A stretch of 64,000 nt of DNA from CADEDV01 sp036383515 (lineage in GTDB: Bacteria > Bacteroidota > Bacteroidia > Chitinophagales > Chitinophagaceae). The notes below the pieces were generated by a model. The model was not told where the DNA came from and made no database searches. It was given only the letters and a program-made list of their open reading frames with translations. The stretch's first letter is position 1, and each line of letters opens with the position of its first letter. The stretch spans positions 1 to 64,000 of the forward strand of contig DASVOE010000092.1 in NCBI GenBank assembly GCA_036383515.1. The letters run 5' to 3'. Position numbers and translations under genes: made by a program. This document shows, piece after piece, positions 38,103-46,269 of the stretch.

Positions 38103-39590
38103 TTAGGGCATACGCTCTGATTTTGGAATATGAATAGCAGTCATAGCTACCGTATCCCAATCTTTAGCATCTTTAGCACGGCTACCATTCCAGGTTACAT
38201 ATACTATACTACCATCAGGACTAACTGCAGTACTGAAGGTGCCATCGGGAGAATATCCATATTTCTCCTGGTAGAATTTGCTCAGGAAGGCAACGACCTT
38301 ACGCTTATTTGTTTTAATATCATACTGAACTACGGGAGTGCCATCTTTTACTCCGCCGCCATGTGCACCGGGAACATAATAAATGTAACGCTGGGTAACA
38401 GGATCAAGATCCATTGAGGTTACATAACTCTGGCTGGCTACCATGCCCGGGCCAATAATTTTTGTGCTCTCTTTTTTTGTATTGAACGCCCACATATTCC
38501 TGTCGCCCTGGGTAAAGCCATACACGATACCATCTTTTGTTTCCTGTGTGCATGCCCTTACTTCAGGCACTTCAGAAGAACGGGTAATCTCGTTGGTTTT
38601 AGGATCATATTTACGTCCATAAAGATCTTCTTCATTGCCGCTGCCTTTTTTTCCTTCTGCAAGTGGCTTCCAAAATACCTTACCAGTGCTGCTGGAAAAA
38701 ATTGCGTAGCGGGCAAAACCACCGGGAGCCTTTTTTAAAAGCTTGTTGTTCTTAACATCATAAGCAATAAACCATACACCTTTATCTGGTGAATCATTAC
38801 CTTGTGCTGTTCCTCCATAATAGATCAAACGATTGGGATCAAGAACGCTTGCAGGTATCGTATGCTTTGGCATTGGATATTTTCCTGCTATTTCCATTTT
38901 ACCGGTAACTGGATTTACACGATATATATTGTCTCCTTTATAACCGCGGGCATCTGTTGTATTATCAGTTGTGGAACCACGATGTGTTGAAAAGTATATA
39001 AACCCATCAGAACCCATTTCAGTGCGGCTATGGATTTTACCGGGAATGTAATCTTCTCCCTTAGCAAGCATACCTGGTTGCTCTAAAAATTTCTTTACAT
39101 TCATTATTAAGCGAACCTTCTTTGTTTCAGCGTCATACTCATAAACCTGTCCTTCTCCACGAGGAGATTCATGGTTGCCAATGCTGGTATAGTATTTTGA
39201 ACCTTTTGCAGAACCATCGCCCCACACCGACCATAATTTGCCGGCATAAGTTTGTCCGGGCAAATAAAGAAAGTCAATTGTAGGAGCCGTTTTAGCAATT
39301 TCAACTCCTTCCTCCAACTTTACATTCTCTGGCTTCGTTATAAAATCTGCAGACATATCAGTAGCTACCTCTTTTCCATTCCCAATTTTAGGTGGCCATT
39401 CAAGCAATGAAGCCGCATTCTTTTTTTCTGACTTGTTTTCTTTTTTTGAAGCATTTGCTACCTTTTCTTTAGGGCTATCTGATTGTGCAAATACCGATCC
39501 GCCGAGTAACATAATAACCAGTAATGATTTGCCCTTTGAAAAGATTTTATCTTTTTTTAAAAAACATCCAGGCTGTGGCTTTTGTTTCAT
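38103..39590 (-). CDS. Secreted beta-propeller protein of unknown function, copy 1
   Basis: This 495-residue exported protein has a signal peptide ending GSVFAQ. A Lys/Ser/Asn-rich linker (about 40-60) precedes a repeat-rich all-beta part with blades such as GQVYEYDAETKKVRLI, DNIYRVNPVTGKMEIAG, VWFIAYDVKNNKLL, MWAFNTKKESTKIIG and TPVVQYDIKTNKRKVVA, ending in FSTAVSPDGSIVYVTWNG. This indicates a six- or seven-bladed propeller of the YncE/SMP-30-like type. Some propellers of this kind are polysaccharide lyases, but I cannot point to catalytic residues. It is the first gene of the operon leading to madLM-matB, and the regulon palindrome stands 150 bases upstream. Confidence 0.72.
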   Translation of the reverse strand: MKQKPQPGCFLKKDKIFSKGKSLLVIMLLGGSVFAQSDSPKEKVANASKKENKSEKKNAASLLEWPPKIGNGKEVATDMSADFITKPENVKLEEGVEIAKTAPTIDFLYLPGQTYAGKLWSVWGDGSAKGSKYYTSIGNHESPRGEGQVYEYDAETKKVRLIMNVKKFLEQPGMLAKGEDYIPGKIHSRTEMGSDGFIYFSTHRGSTTDNTTDARGYKGDNIYRVNPVTGKMEIAGKYPMPKHTIPASVLDPNRLIYYGGTAQGNDSPDKGVWFIAYDVKNNKLLKKAPGGFARYAIFSSSTGKVFWKPLAEGKKGSGNEEDLYGRKYDPKTNEITRSSEVPEVRACTQETKDGIVYGFTQGDRNMWAFNTKKESTKIIGPGMVASQSYVTSMDLDPVTQRYIYYVPGAHGGGVKDGTPVVQYDIKTNKRKVVAFLSKFYQEKYGYSPDGTFSTAVSPDGSIVYVTWNGSRAKDAKDWDTVAMTAIHIPKSERMP

Positions 39591-39739
39591 ATAGTTTTAA
39601 AATATTAAGTTTTATAGATGTACAGCAATCAAAAAATCTTTAAACGGTTTAGTGATACATTAAATAATCGATAATAATTTATCATTTGAAAGTTAGATAC
39701 AAGCAGTCATGCTGCAATACAATTAACCGATTAAAACAG

Positions 39740-39753
39740 CGATAACGTTCTCG
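39740..39753. promoter_or_regulatory. Regulon operator site 2 (CGATAACGTTCTCG)
   Basis: This site is identical over 14 bases to site 1, and the preceding AACAG also agrees with site 4. It lies 150 bases from the propeller gene start at 39590. A conserved AAGTTxxATACAA element at 39690-39703 is 35-36 bases away on the gene side. Confidence 0.78.
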
Positions 39754-39998
39754 AAAGGACAGTGGTATTTATTTTAAAAGAGCTGAATAAATTTACATCT
39801 TAATTAGATGTGTTTATATCCACACGTTGGTGTTTCCTTCTTTCTTAAAATAATACCTAACGGCAGGCTTGTCTTCACTATGATCCAAGGTCCGGCAAGA
39901 CTGGTAAGTTTTAAAAAGCCGCTGCGCCTGGCTTCCATTTTATATAACAGAGCCATTTGAAAGTTACTTACAAAAAACACCCGGCTGTTCAAATAAAG

Positions 39999-40012
39999 CG
40001 ATAACGTTCTCG
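39999..40012. promoter_or_regulatory. Regulon operator site 3 (CGATAACGTTCTCG)
   Basis: This third identical 14-bp copy serves the plus-strand operon. It is only 28 bases before the first ATG at 40041 but 61 bases before the ATG at 40074. The latter spacing leaves room for a promoter and supports the downstream start. Confidence 0.77.
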
Positions 40013-40073
40013 GATTTTAGCCTTCTCCTTTATAACATTTATGAGTAACATTGGTAACACTAATTATATCCAG

Positions 40074-41186
40074 ATGAACGCAATTGCTCCAGCAAAATCA
40101 CAACGATTGTTGTCGCTTGATTTTTACCGTGGATTGATAATGGTTATTTTAATACTGGGAGAGACAGGTTTTTTCTCCAAACTCAACCACGCATCTGATA
40201 ATTCATTCACTCATTTTCTTGCTACCCAGTTTGTGCATTCAAAATGGCACGGTCTTCATTTTTGGGATCTGCTATTACCCGCATTCATGTTGATAGCCGG
40301 TGTTTCTTTGGCTTTTTCCTGCAACAAACAACAGCAATTGGGTTACACATGGAAGCAATCTTTTTTAAAAGTTCTTAAACGAAGTTTCTGGCTATTGTTC
40401 TGGGGTGTGTTGATTTACGCTGTACGAAATCAAAAGTTGAATCTTCAATTCTCGAATGTATTAACGGAATTATCATTTGCAACCCTGATCGCTTTTTTGA
40501 TCATACGATTATCTCCTATGTGGCAGCTTGCGGTAAGTTTATTATGCCTGCTAATTCCGGAATTGTTGTTGCGATACAGCAATGTGCCGGGCTTCGATCA
40601 ACCTTTTGTTGACCAGCATAATTTTGCAAATTATGTAGACCTGTTAGTTATCAATAGGGTTAATAAAGGTTATGGCACCACGTTGAATTGTCTGCCCAGT
40701 GCAGCACATACTATTTGGGGAATGATGGCGGGACAGTTTTTACTGGGTATCAAAACTGCCAATGAAAAAACCAAACGCCTTATTGCGTTTGGTGTAATAG
40801 CCCTGGTAATGGGCATTACACTTGATGTTACAGGTATTACACCCGTTTTAAAATGGATAGCCTCCAGTTCTTTTATACTGGTAACAGGTGGTATTGGCCT
40901 TATTGTGCTGGCGATCCTTTATTACCGGATCGATGTTCGTAAAAATCAACGGTATCTTTTATTCTTTACCATCGTAGGGATGAATTCAATATTGATTTAC
41001 CTGTTCTTTAATTTCATCGGGAGTAAATGGATGAACCATTTTATTGAGACACTCTGCAGCGGATTATTAGGCATAATTCATATTCCTGAAGCGGTCGGCA
41101 GCATCGTAGGTTGCTTAATTATTTTTTCTATTGAATGGTGGCTCTGTTATTTTTTGTACAAGAAAAAGATTTTTTTCAAACTATAG
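40074..41186 (+). CDS. HGSNAT/NagX-like membrane acyltransferase (DUF5009 type), copy 2
   Basis: This inner-membrane protein of about 370 residues, with ten or so helices, is homologous to 36822-38063. It shows SLDFYRGLIM near the start and VHSKWHGLHFWDLLLPAFMLIAGV, retaining the H-xx-W-x-G-x4-D-x3-P pattern of the HGSNAT active site. I prefer the ATG at 40074 because the ATG at 40041 would put the operator and its downstream element inside or almost against the coding region. If it works like HGSNAT it would acylate an amino sugar on the periplasmic side using cytosolic acyl-CoA. It leads a three-gene operon with a propeller and a ceramidase-fold protein. Confidence 0.8.
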   Translation: MNAIAPAKSQRLLSLDFYRGLIMVILILGETGFFSKLNHASDNSFTHFLATQFVHSKWHGLHFWDLLLPAFMLIAGVSLAFSCNKQQQLGYTWKQSFLKVLKRSFWLLFWGVLIYAVRNQKLNLQFSNVLTELSFATLIAFLIIRLSPMWQLAVSLLCLLIPELLLRYSNVPGFDQPFVDQHNFANYVDLLVINRVNKGYGTTLNCLPSAAHTIWGMMAGQFLLGIKTANEKTKRLIAFGVIALVMGITLDVTGITPVLKWIASSSFILVTGGIGLIVLAILYYRIDVRKNQRYLLFFTIVGMNSILIYLFFNFIGSKWMNHFIETLCSGLLGIIHIPEAVGSIVGCLIIFSIEWWLCYFLYKKKIFFKL

Positions 41187-41204
41187 TAAATAAAAAGGAA
41201 TAGA

Positions 41205-42575
41205 ATGATAAAAAATATTCTTGGAGGATTCATTGCAGCGGCGTTTTTCGTCATTCCCCATAGCCGGACCAATGTAAAATTCTGTACGGTAAATTCAATT
41301 CCCCTGAATAAAATTTCTCCGTATTATGACGGGCAGTGGCAGGGTATTGTTGCTGCCTCAGACGGCGCCTGTTATTTCGGATCATCTTCTCACACGATGG
41401 CACATGGCGGGGGCTTATTCAGGTTCGATCCGTCAACAAAACAGTTGGATGTTTTAACAGATGATCTCACCAAATTAGTTGGAGACGACATCACTCAACA
41501 TACACCGCAGGGAAAATGCCACAGCCCTATCATTGAAATTGACGGAACTCTTTATCTCACCACACATCTTGCTGCATACTGGAAAGACGTGCTGCATAAA
41601 TATGCCGGCTCCTATTTTCTAAGCTATAATATGAAAGAAAAGAAATGGACCAATTATGGAATAATAAAACCACGGTTCTCTACCTACTCCGCAATTGAAG
41701 TAGATGCCAAACGAGGGAAGGCATACGCTATGGTAGTGCCATTTGCACCAATGGATACTGCTGAGGGAAATCACCTGTACCAGATAGATCTGAAAACAAA
41801 GCAGAAACGTGACCTCGGCAGATTATCGCATGGCAAGGCAGCATTCTGGTTTTATCTTGATGATAAAGGAAAAGTATGGAGCTCGGTATGGCGGGGAACC
41901 AATGCACTCCAGTGCTACGATCCGGAAACTGATAAAATAATTACTTATGAAAACGCTTTTCCTGAACCCAAAATAGCGCCGGACGGCAAACCCATTGAAA
42001 AAGTAAGTCATCAACCATTATGCTGGACATGGGCGAAGGCTATTGATGGCGGTAAAAGATGCCTTTTTACTATGGGCGATTATGGTGGTGGTGATGAACG
42101 CTTATGGATATTCGATCCTCATAAAAACATAAGTACAAAGGAAGCCTTTACACCGGTGTGCTATATCGGTAATACCTTTTTATCAGTAGCACTCGGAGGC
42201 AACAGGGTATATTTTATTCAACGCGGAGACAATAAATCAAGCAGGGGATATAGCACCGAAGCTAACAGGGATATCCCTGCTGATGAAAACGGATATCATG
42301 TAAATGATCTTCACTTAAAAAGTGTTCCGCTGGATCAACATAATCCGCATCGTTTTGTTGATCATGGAAAGCTGATAGACCAGGATGGAAGGACACCTGC
42401 TTACATCGGATCACTTGCGGCAGACAACAAAGGAAATGTTTTTATCGATGGAGGCTGGCTTATTAAGCCCGGTGATCAACCAACACTTAAATATATATAT
42501 GAAGATAACCGCTATGAAACATTAAAAAGGGGAGAGTTTTTCGCATGGGTAAATATTAATAAAGACCTGCAATAA
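41205..42575 (+). CDS. Secreted beta-propeller protein of unknown function, copy 2
   Basis: This 456-residue protein has a signal-like N-terminus (MIKNILGGFIAAAFFVIPHS). Blade-like repeats are visible: GGGLFRFDPSTKQLDVL, SYFLSYNMKEKKWTNYG, NHLYQIDLKTKQKRDLG, ALQCYDPETDKIITYE and ERLWIFDPHKNIST. The fold is likely a seven-bladed propeller. It is not an obvious close copy of the propeller at 38103-39590, but it occupies the matching place next to an HGSNAT-like gene, 18 bases downstream of it. No catalytic motif is recognised. Confidence 0.7.
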   Translation: MIKNILGGFIAAAFFVIPHSRTNVKFCTVNSIPLNKISPYYDGQWQGIVAASDGACYFGSSSHTMAHGGGLFRFDPSTKQLDVLTDDLTKLVGDDITQHTPQGKCHSPIIEIDGTLYLTTHLAAYWKDVLHKYAGSYFLSYNMKEKKWTNYGIIKPRFSTYSAIEVDAKRGKAYAMVVPFAPMDTAEGNHLYQIDLKTKQKRDLGRLSHGKAAFWFYLDDKGKVWSSVWRGTNALQCYDPETDKIITYENAFPEPKIAPDGKPIEKVSHQPLCWTWAKAIDGGKRCLFTMGDYGGGDERLWIFDPHKNISTKEAFTPVCYIGNTFLSVALGGNRVYFIQRGDNKSSRGYSTEANRDIPADENGYHVNDLHLKSVPLDQHNPHRFVDHGKLIDQDGRTPAYIGSLAADNKGNVFIDGGWLIKPGDQPTLKYIYEDNRYETLKRGEFFAWVNINKDLQ

Positions 42576-42628
42576 TAATATGCAACAGTTTTCGGTTTGA
42601 ATTTTAACTGCTAAATAGAAAATGAAAA

Positions 42629-44002
42629 ATGAGATTTAAATGCTTCATGGCGTTAAGCCTTTTATTTATTTCATCTATGAATTATTCACAGACTATACCG
42701 CCTAAAGGAAATCTTGAACTGGGTATTGGTATAGTGGATATTTCAGGAGACAGTGCAATAATTCTTGACCCTTTACATGTAAAGGCTGTTGTATTAAGGC
42801 AGGGTACAAAAGAAATTGCGCTGGTAGAATGCGATATTATACGGGTTTCAAATGAATGGACAGACCCGGTGCGAAAACTTGTATCACTCAAGACGGGTAT
42901 TGCTTATGAAAATATTTGTATTGCTGCCACCCATAATCATATGGGATTACCTTTCAAAGACCTGCAACCGGCGATCATTAAAGCCGTAACGATCGCACAG
43001 GCAAACCTAAAACAGGTAAAGTTAAGTTCAGCGGTAGGGCAACAATTCAATGTATCCTTTAACCGCAGGTATTTTATGAAAGATGGATCCGTTGTTTTTA
43101 ATCCTATGTTCCTTAATCCCGATATCGTAAGGCCTGCAGGTCCAATTGATGCTGAAGTTGGAATTGTTATGTTCAACGATGCTGTTACCAATAAACCTAC
43201 AACGGCATTTATCAATTTTCCTTTGCACCCGGACATCGTTAAAGAATATGGGGCTATGTACCAGCAAACCGGTGTTGGTTCCAGGAATTCTGTAAGTGCA
43301 GATTATCCTTATTGGATAGAAACAGCGTTGAAGAAAGATTTTGGCGCTACATTTAATTCCATGTTTTTCCTGGGATGCTGCGGGAATATAAACCACTGGG
43401 ATTTCTCAAAGCCAGGACCACAAAGCGGGCATAAAACAAAATCAAAAGAGGTTGGAGATTCTTTATATAATTCTATCCGGAGGGCCTTGCCTGTAGCTAA
43501 AGCAGAAATTCCATCGCTGGCTTCCCGTTCACGTATATTACAGGTTCCGTTACAGACTATTACGCCGGAAGATGTTGCATGGGCAAAAGCATTGAATGTT
43601 TCCACCTTATCTGGTAACAGCGAAGAACCTGGTGAACGAAAAAAGTTTTTGGATAATGTAAAAAGAACAAGAATATTATTCCTGGATGAACTGAAACAAA
43701 AAGGAATTGTGTCATTACCAATAGATGTGCAAGTATTCCGTTTAAGCAACAATACGGCGATCGTTACTTTGCCGGGTGAATTTTTTGTTGAATATGGGTT
43801 GATGATAAAAAATCTTTCGCCATTCGATAATACACTTGTTGTGGAAATGGCAAATAATGGGGTTAACTATGTTCCCACGAAGAAGGCTTTTTCACAGGGA
43901 GGATATGAAGTTGAGAATTCAAGACTGGCGCCGGGTGGTGGAGAAATGCTGGCAGAAACCGCCATACAAATGCTGAAAGAACTTAAAAATGATGCGCAGT
44001 AA
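42629..44002 (+). CDS. Neutral/alkaline ceramidase N-terminal-fold protein, probably not a ceramidase
   Basis: This 457-residue secreted protein has a signal peptide ending SMNYSQ. It follows the N-terminal catalytic fold of neutral ceramidases: LELGIGIVDISGD, zinc-ligand-like CIAATHNHMGLPF, and NFPLHPDIV for the second histidine. At about residues 248-257, where ceramidases have the nucleophile motif N-x-GD-x-SPN, this protein reads FFLGCCGNINHWDF, so the serine is missing. It also lacks the C-terminal Ig-like domain (true enzymes are about 650 residues). It is therefore probably a metal-dependent hydrolase with another amide or ester substrate. It ends the plus-strand operon and converges on the DUF4838 gene. 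Confidence 0.8.
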   Translation: MRFKCFMALSLLFISSMNYSQTIPPKGNLELGIGIVDISGDSAIILDPLHVKAVVLRQGTKEIALVECDIIRVSNEWTDPVRKLVSLKTGIAYENICIAATHNHMGLPFKDLQPAIIKAVTIAQANLKQVKLSSAVGQQFNVSFNRRYFMKDGSVVFNPMFLNPDIVRPAGPIDAEVGIVMFNDAVTNKPTTAFINFPLHPDIVKEYGAMYQQTGVGSRNSVSADYPYWIETALKKDFGATFNSMFFLGCCGNINHWDFSKPGPQSGHKTKSKEVGDSLYNSIRRALPVAKAEIPSLASRSRILQVPLQTITPEDVAWAKALNVSTLSGNSEEPGERKKFLDNVKRTRILFLDELKQKGIVSLPIDVQVFRLSNNTAIVTLPGEFFVEYGLMIKNLSPFDNTLVVEMANNGVNYVPTKKAFSQGGYEVENSRLAPGGGEMLAETAIQMLKELKNDAQ

Positions 44003-44029
44003 AATGGATGTACTTTAATCGTTCTGCTA

Positions 44030-46054
44030 TCAATTTCCCTTGCTATACGCATCTGCCAATGTTTTCAATTTTTGATGCGGGTTGAAATAGCGGTTGGTGT
44101 CATTGTACTTTATCCAGAAATAAGATAAAACATGATCACTTTTATGCGCTTCAACAAACGCATCTCTCTCTTCCCAGGCCTTTAATGTTTCCAGTATAAG
44201 CCGTTGCTGGTCCTGTTGTTTTTTATTGGCCTGTTCAGCGTCATTGGTTGAAAGACTGACTTCCTGCTTAGCTTTTTCTTTTGTGAAAAGCGGAACACCG
44301 GCTGCCAGTAATTCTTTTGCCTTTTGAGTAGCTTTTACAGTAAGCAATGTATATTGAAATCCATTCTGAATAAATGCTACACGTTTTTTAAAAATATCCG
44401 TCTCCGCAGCCATAGCTGCTTTCTGAAGATCTTCAGCACAGTCTTTCAATAATTCCGGTGTATACAATTCAAGGATACGGGTATCTGCCAATACACCGGC
44501 AGTAACATCCTTTCCGTTTTTAGTAGCTTCTTTCCAGGCCGTTTCCATTCTATTATCAAAGCTTTGAATATATTTTGCCGCCTTACCAAAACCCTTATTA
44601 TAATAATCGTCAAGGATCTTTTTCTCATCGGCAGATGTATTCCAAAGCAATTTACCAGCTACATAATAATTTATACCATTAATGGCAAAGTCGTTGCCTG
44701 CCTGCGTATAGTAAAGGTTCACTCCGTCTTTGTACAATTCTTTAATATTATCAGCAAACAAAGAGGGGACTACCCGGTGAAGCGAGGGCCATGATCCGTT
44801 GATATAATATTCATAAATAGACATGCGTTCAGCTGCTGCTCCCCACCCTTTTGCAATCCGCTCATGCTGTTGCTTTATTTTTAAGTTTGCATGGCTGTAA
44901 GCACTCCATTGCGTATACTGCGGAATGACCATTGGATTTAAAACAATATTTTTTGGAGGTCTTTTATATTGCGAATAGGCATAACACATAATGTATTTGC
45001 CCGGATGTTTTTTTTGTACCTGCTCCGCTATTTGATTAATGTATGTGTATATCCTGTCTGTTATAATAATGTTTTTCAACGAATCTTTACTGATCGATTC
45101 ATCTGAATCAAGTGGCTGTTCTATCCGGCGTCCATCATCCAAAGCCCTGCACCGGTTGCACTGGCAATATCCCAGGCCTCCGTCATCATTCATCGACATA
45201 TTTACAGCATCGTAATCAGGATGTTCATCAAAAAAATGGATTGCCCACTCACAGGCAATTTTTATCACATCGGGATTTGTTGTACAGACCTGGCTTCCAT
45301 GTTTGTAATCGTAATTAGGTCCCGGGGCATCCCTTACTCCATTTACCAAAGCATAGTATTCAGGATGAGCCTTAGCATATTTTTCAGGAGGGAAGATCTC
45401 TGATAACGAATGCCCTCCATATATTTTCATCCCTCCCCACTTGTTCCTTTTCTCCCATAGTTCTACTTCGTTCGCTGTACTATCACTTGTAACCCTGGTA
45501 CGCCAAACATCATTCGCTTTTAATGACATCCGGCTGCGCCATTTGTAATGAGGCTCCTCTGTTTCATTTATCGCATCAATACTGATCGTTTTATTTTTGG
45601 GCACCACTTCCCCCAGTTCACCGGGCCAAAGCCAGCGAACACCAAGATAATTTTCAAGGAAAGTATATACTGCAAATTGAGTTCCCGCATCATCATGTCC
45701 CAGTAATATCAAATTACCTTTTACGGTTTGGATTGTAAATCCTTCTTTTTCTAAATTTTCTGCTGAAATTTTTAATGCATCAACGGCATTACTTTTTCCT
45801 ACATATATATTTTTACCGGTGGATGCTTTCTCTTTTATGATGTTTACGACTGCGCCTGAAATTTTCTTTATATAATTCTTTAATTCTGTTGCAGCAAATA
45901 CTGTTTCATCGGAAGCATTGCCGGCAATAACAATGCTTACCAGGGCCTTGCCGTTCTTACTGATCTGAAATTTTTCGGCAGGGGGACTGAAACTTCCCAA
46001 TAGGAAAAAAGCAATAAACAGGAAAGAACATATCCTTGCAAACCTTACCATCAT
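44030..46054 (-). CDS. DUF4838 family secreted glycoside-hydrolase-like protein
   Basis: This 674-residue secreted protein has a signal peptide around FLLGSFSPPA. Residues about 30-150 form a GH67-type N-terminal domain, with AATELKNYIKKISG, NIYVGKSNAVDAL and AVYTFLENYLGVRWLWPGE. A TIM-barrel-like DUF4838 region follows (about 170-530), with VNMSMNDDGGLGYCQCNRC and YIMCYAYSQYKRPPKN, then a helical tail with a coiled coil near the end. Families with this N-terminal domain are alpha-glucuronidases or hexosaminidases, so a role on acidic or amino sugars is possible. It lies 215 bases downstream of the GH31 gene, with repeat structures between them. Confidence 0.8.
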   Translation of the reverse strand: MMVRFARICSFLFIAFFLLGSFSPPAEKFQISKNGKALVSIVIAGNASDETVFAATELKNYIKKISGAVVNIIKEKASTGKNIYVGKSNAVDALKISAENLEKEGFTIQTVKGNLILLGHDDAGTQFAVYTFLENYLGVRWLWPGELGEVVPKNKTISIDAINETEEPHYKWRSRMSLKANDVWRTRVTSDSTANEVELWEKRNKWGGMKIYGGHSLSEIFPPEKYAKAHPEYYALVNGVRDAPGPNYDYKHGSQVCTTNPDVIKIACEWAIHFFDEHPDYDAVNMSMNDDGGLGYCQCNRCRALDDGRRIEQPLDSDESISKDSLKNIIITDRIYTYINQIAEQVQKKHPGKYIMCYAYSQYKRPPKNIVLNPMVIPQYTQWSAYSHANLKIKQQHERIAKGWGAAAERMSIYEYYINGSWPSLHRVVPSLFADNIKELYKDGVNLYYTQAGNDFAINGINYYVAGKLLWNTSADEKKILDDYYNKGFGKAAKYIQSFDNRMETAWKEATKNGKDVTAGVLADTRILELYTPELLKDCAEDLQKAAMAAETDIFKKRVAFIQNGFQYTLLTVKATQKAKELLAAGVPLFTKEKAKQEVSLSTNDAEQANKKQQDQQRLILETLKAWEERDAFVEAHKSDHVLSYFWIKYNDTNRYFNPHQKLKTLADAYSKGN

Positions 46055-46110
46055 AAATTTTTTATACTCAAAGGATGTTATTCAATATGGTGAATTTCGG
46101 TACTGTCTCA

Positions 46111-46126
46111 CCCGATAGCTACCGGG
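46111..46126. repeat. Imperfect palindrome CCCGATAGCTACCGGG
   Basis: This 16-base sequence forms a stem of CCCG/CGGG with a nearly symmetrical centre. It resembles the CCCGATAGCTATCGGG hairpins that I recall as common between genes in Bacteroidota. It may stabilise or terminate the GH31 transcript. Confidence 0.45.
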
Positions 46127-46140
46127 TTTGAAAAACGTAT

Positions 46141-46215
46141 CCCACAAAGTTCACAAAGTCCGCTAAGAAATATTAATTGACTGTAACCACTTTGTGATCT
46201 TAGCGGCTTTGTGGG
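46141..46215. repeat. Imperfect inverted repeat of CACAAAG-type intergenic element
   Basis: The left arm CCCACAAAG-10 bases-CCGCTAAGA (46141-46168) matches all 18 bases of the reverse complement of the right arm at 46198-46215. The 10-base insert TTCACAAAGT also pairs with ACTTTGTGA beside the right arm. The element could fold into a long hairpin between the GH31 and DUF4838 genes. No transposase or target duplication is seen. Confidence 0.6.
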
Positions 46216-46269
46216 AAATATATTGGAACTTATACACTCCTTGAATTTCAGATTGGCTATTTCGATAAG

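Larger units (their letters stand above)
39591..40073. promoter_or_regulatory. Divergent promoter region with two operators
   Basis: These roughly 480 bases separate the operons starting at 39590 (minus) and 40074 (plus). Each side has its own copy of the regulon palindrome (39740-39753 and 39999-40012). Toward the minus-strand operon an AAGTTAGATACAAG element stands at 39690-39703, and toward the plus-strand operon ATTGGTA stands at 40050-40056. A small hairpin ACATCT-TAATT-AGATGT lies near 39796-39812. No gene is convincing inside. Confidence 0.55.

Noticed and set aside
39804..39992. Minus-strand 62-codon open frame between the divergent operons
   Set aside because: It resembles no family I know and lies in the regulatory region next to an operator; it may be translated but I cannot support it.
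42629..44002. Calling the protein a true ceramidase
   Set aside because: The nucleophile serine motif and the C-terminal domain are missing, although the fold signature is present.
46141..46215. Insertion sequence ends
   Set aside because: The arms invert around only about 30 bases, with no transposase frame and no target-site duplication.
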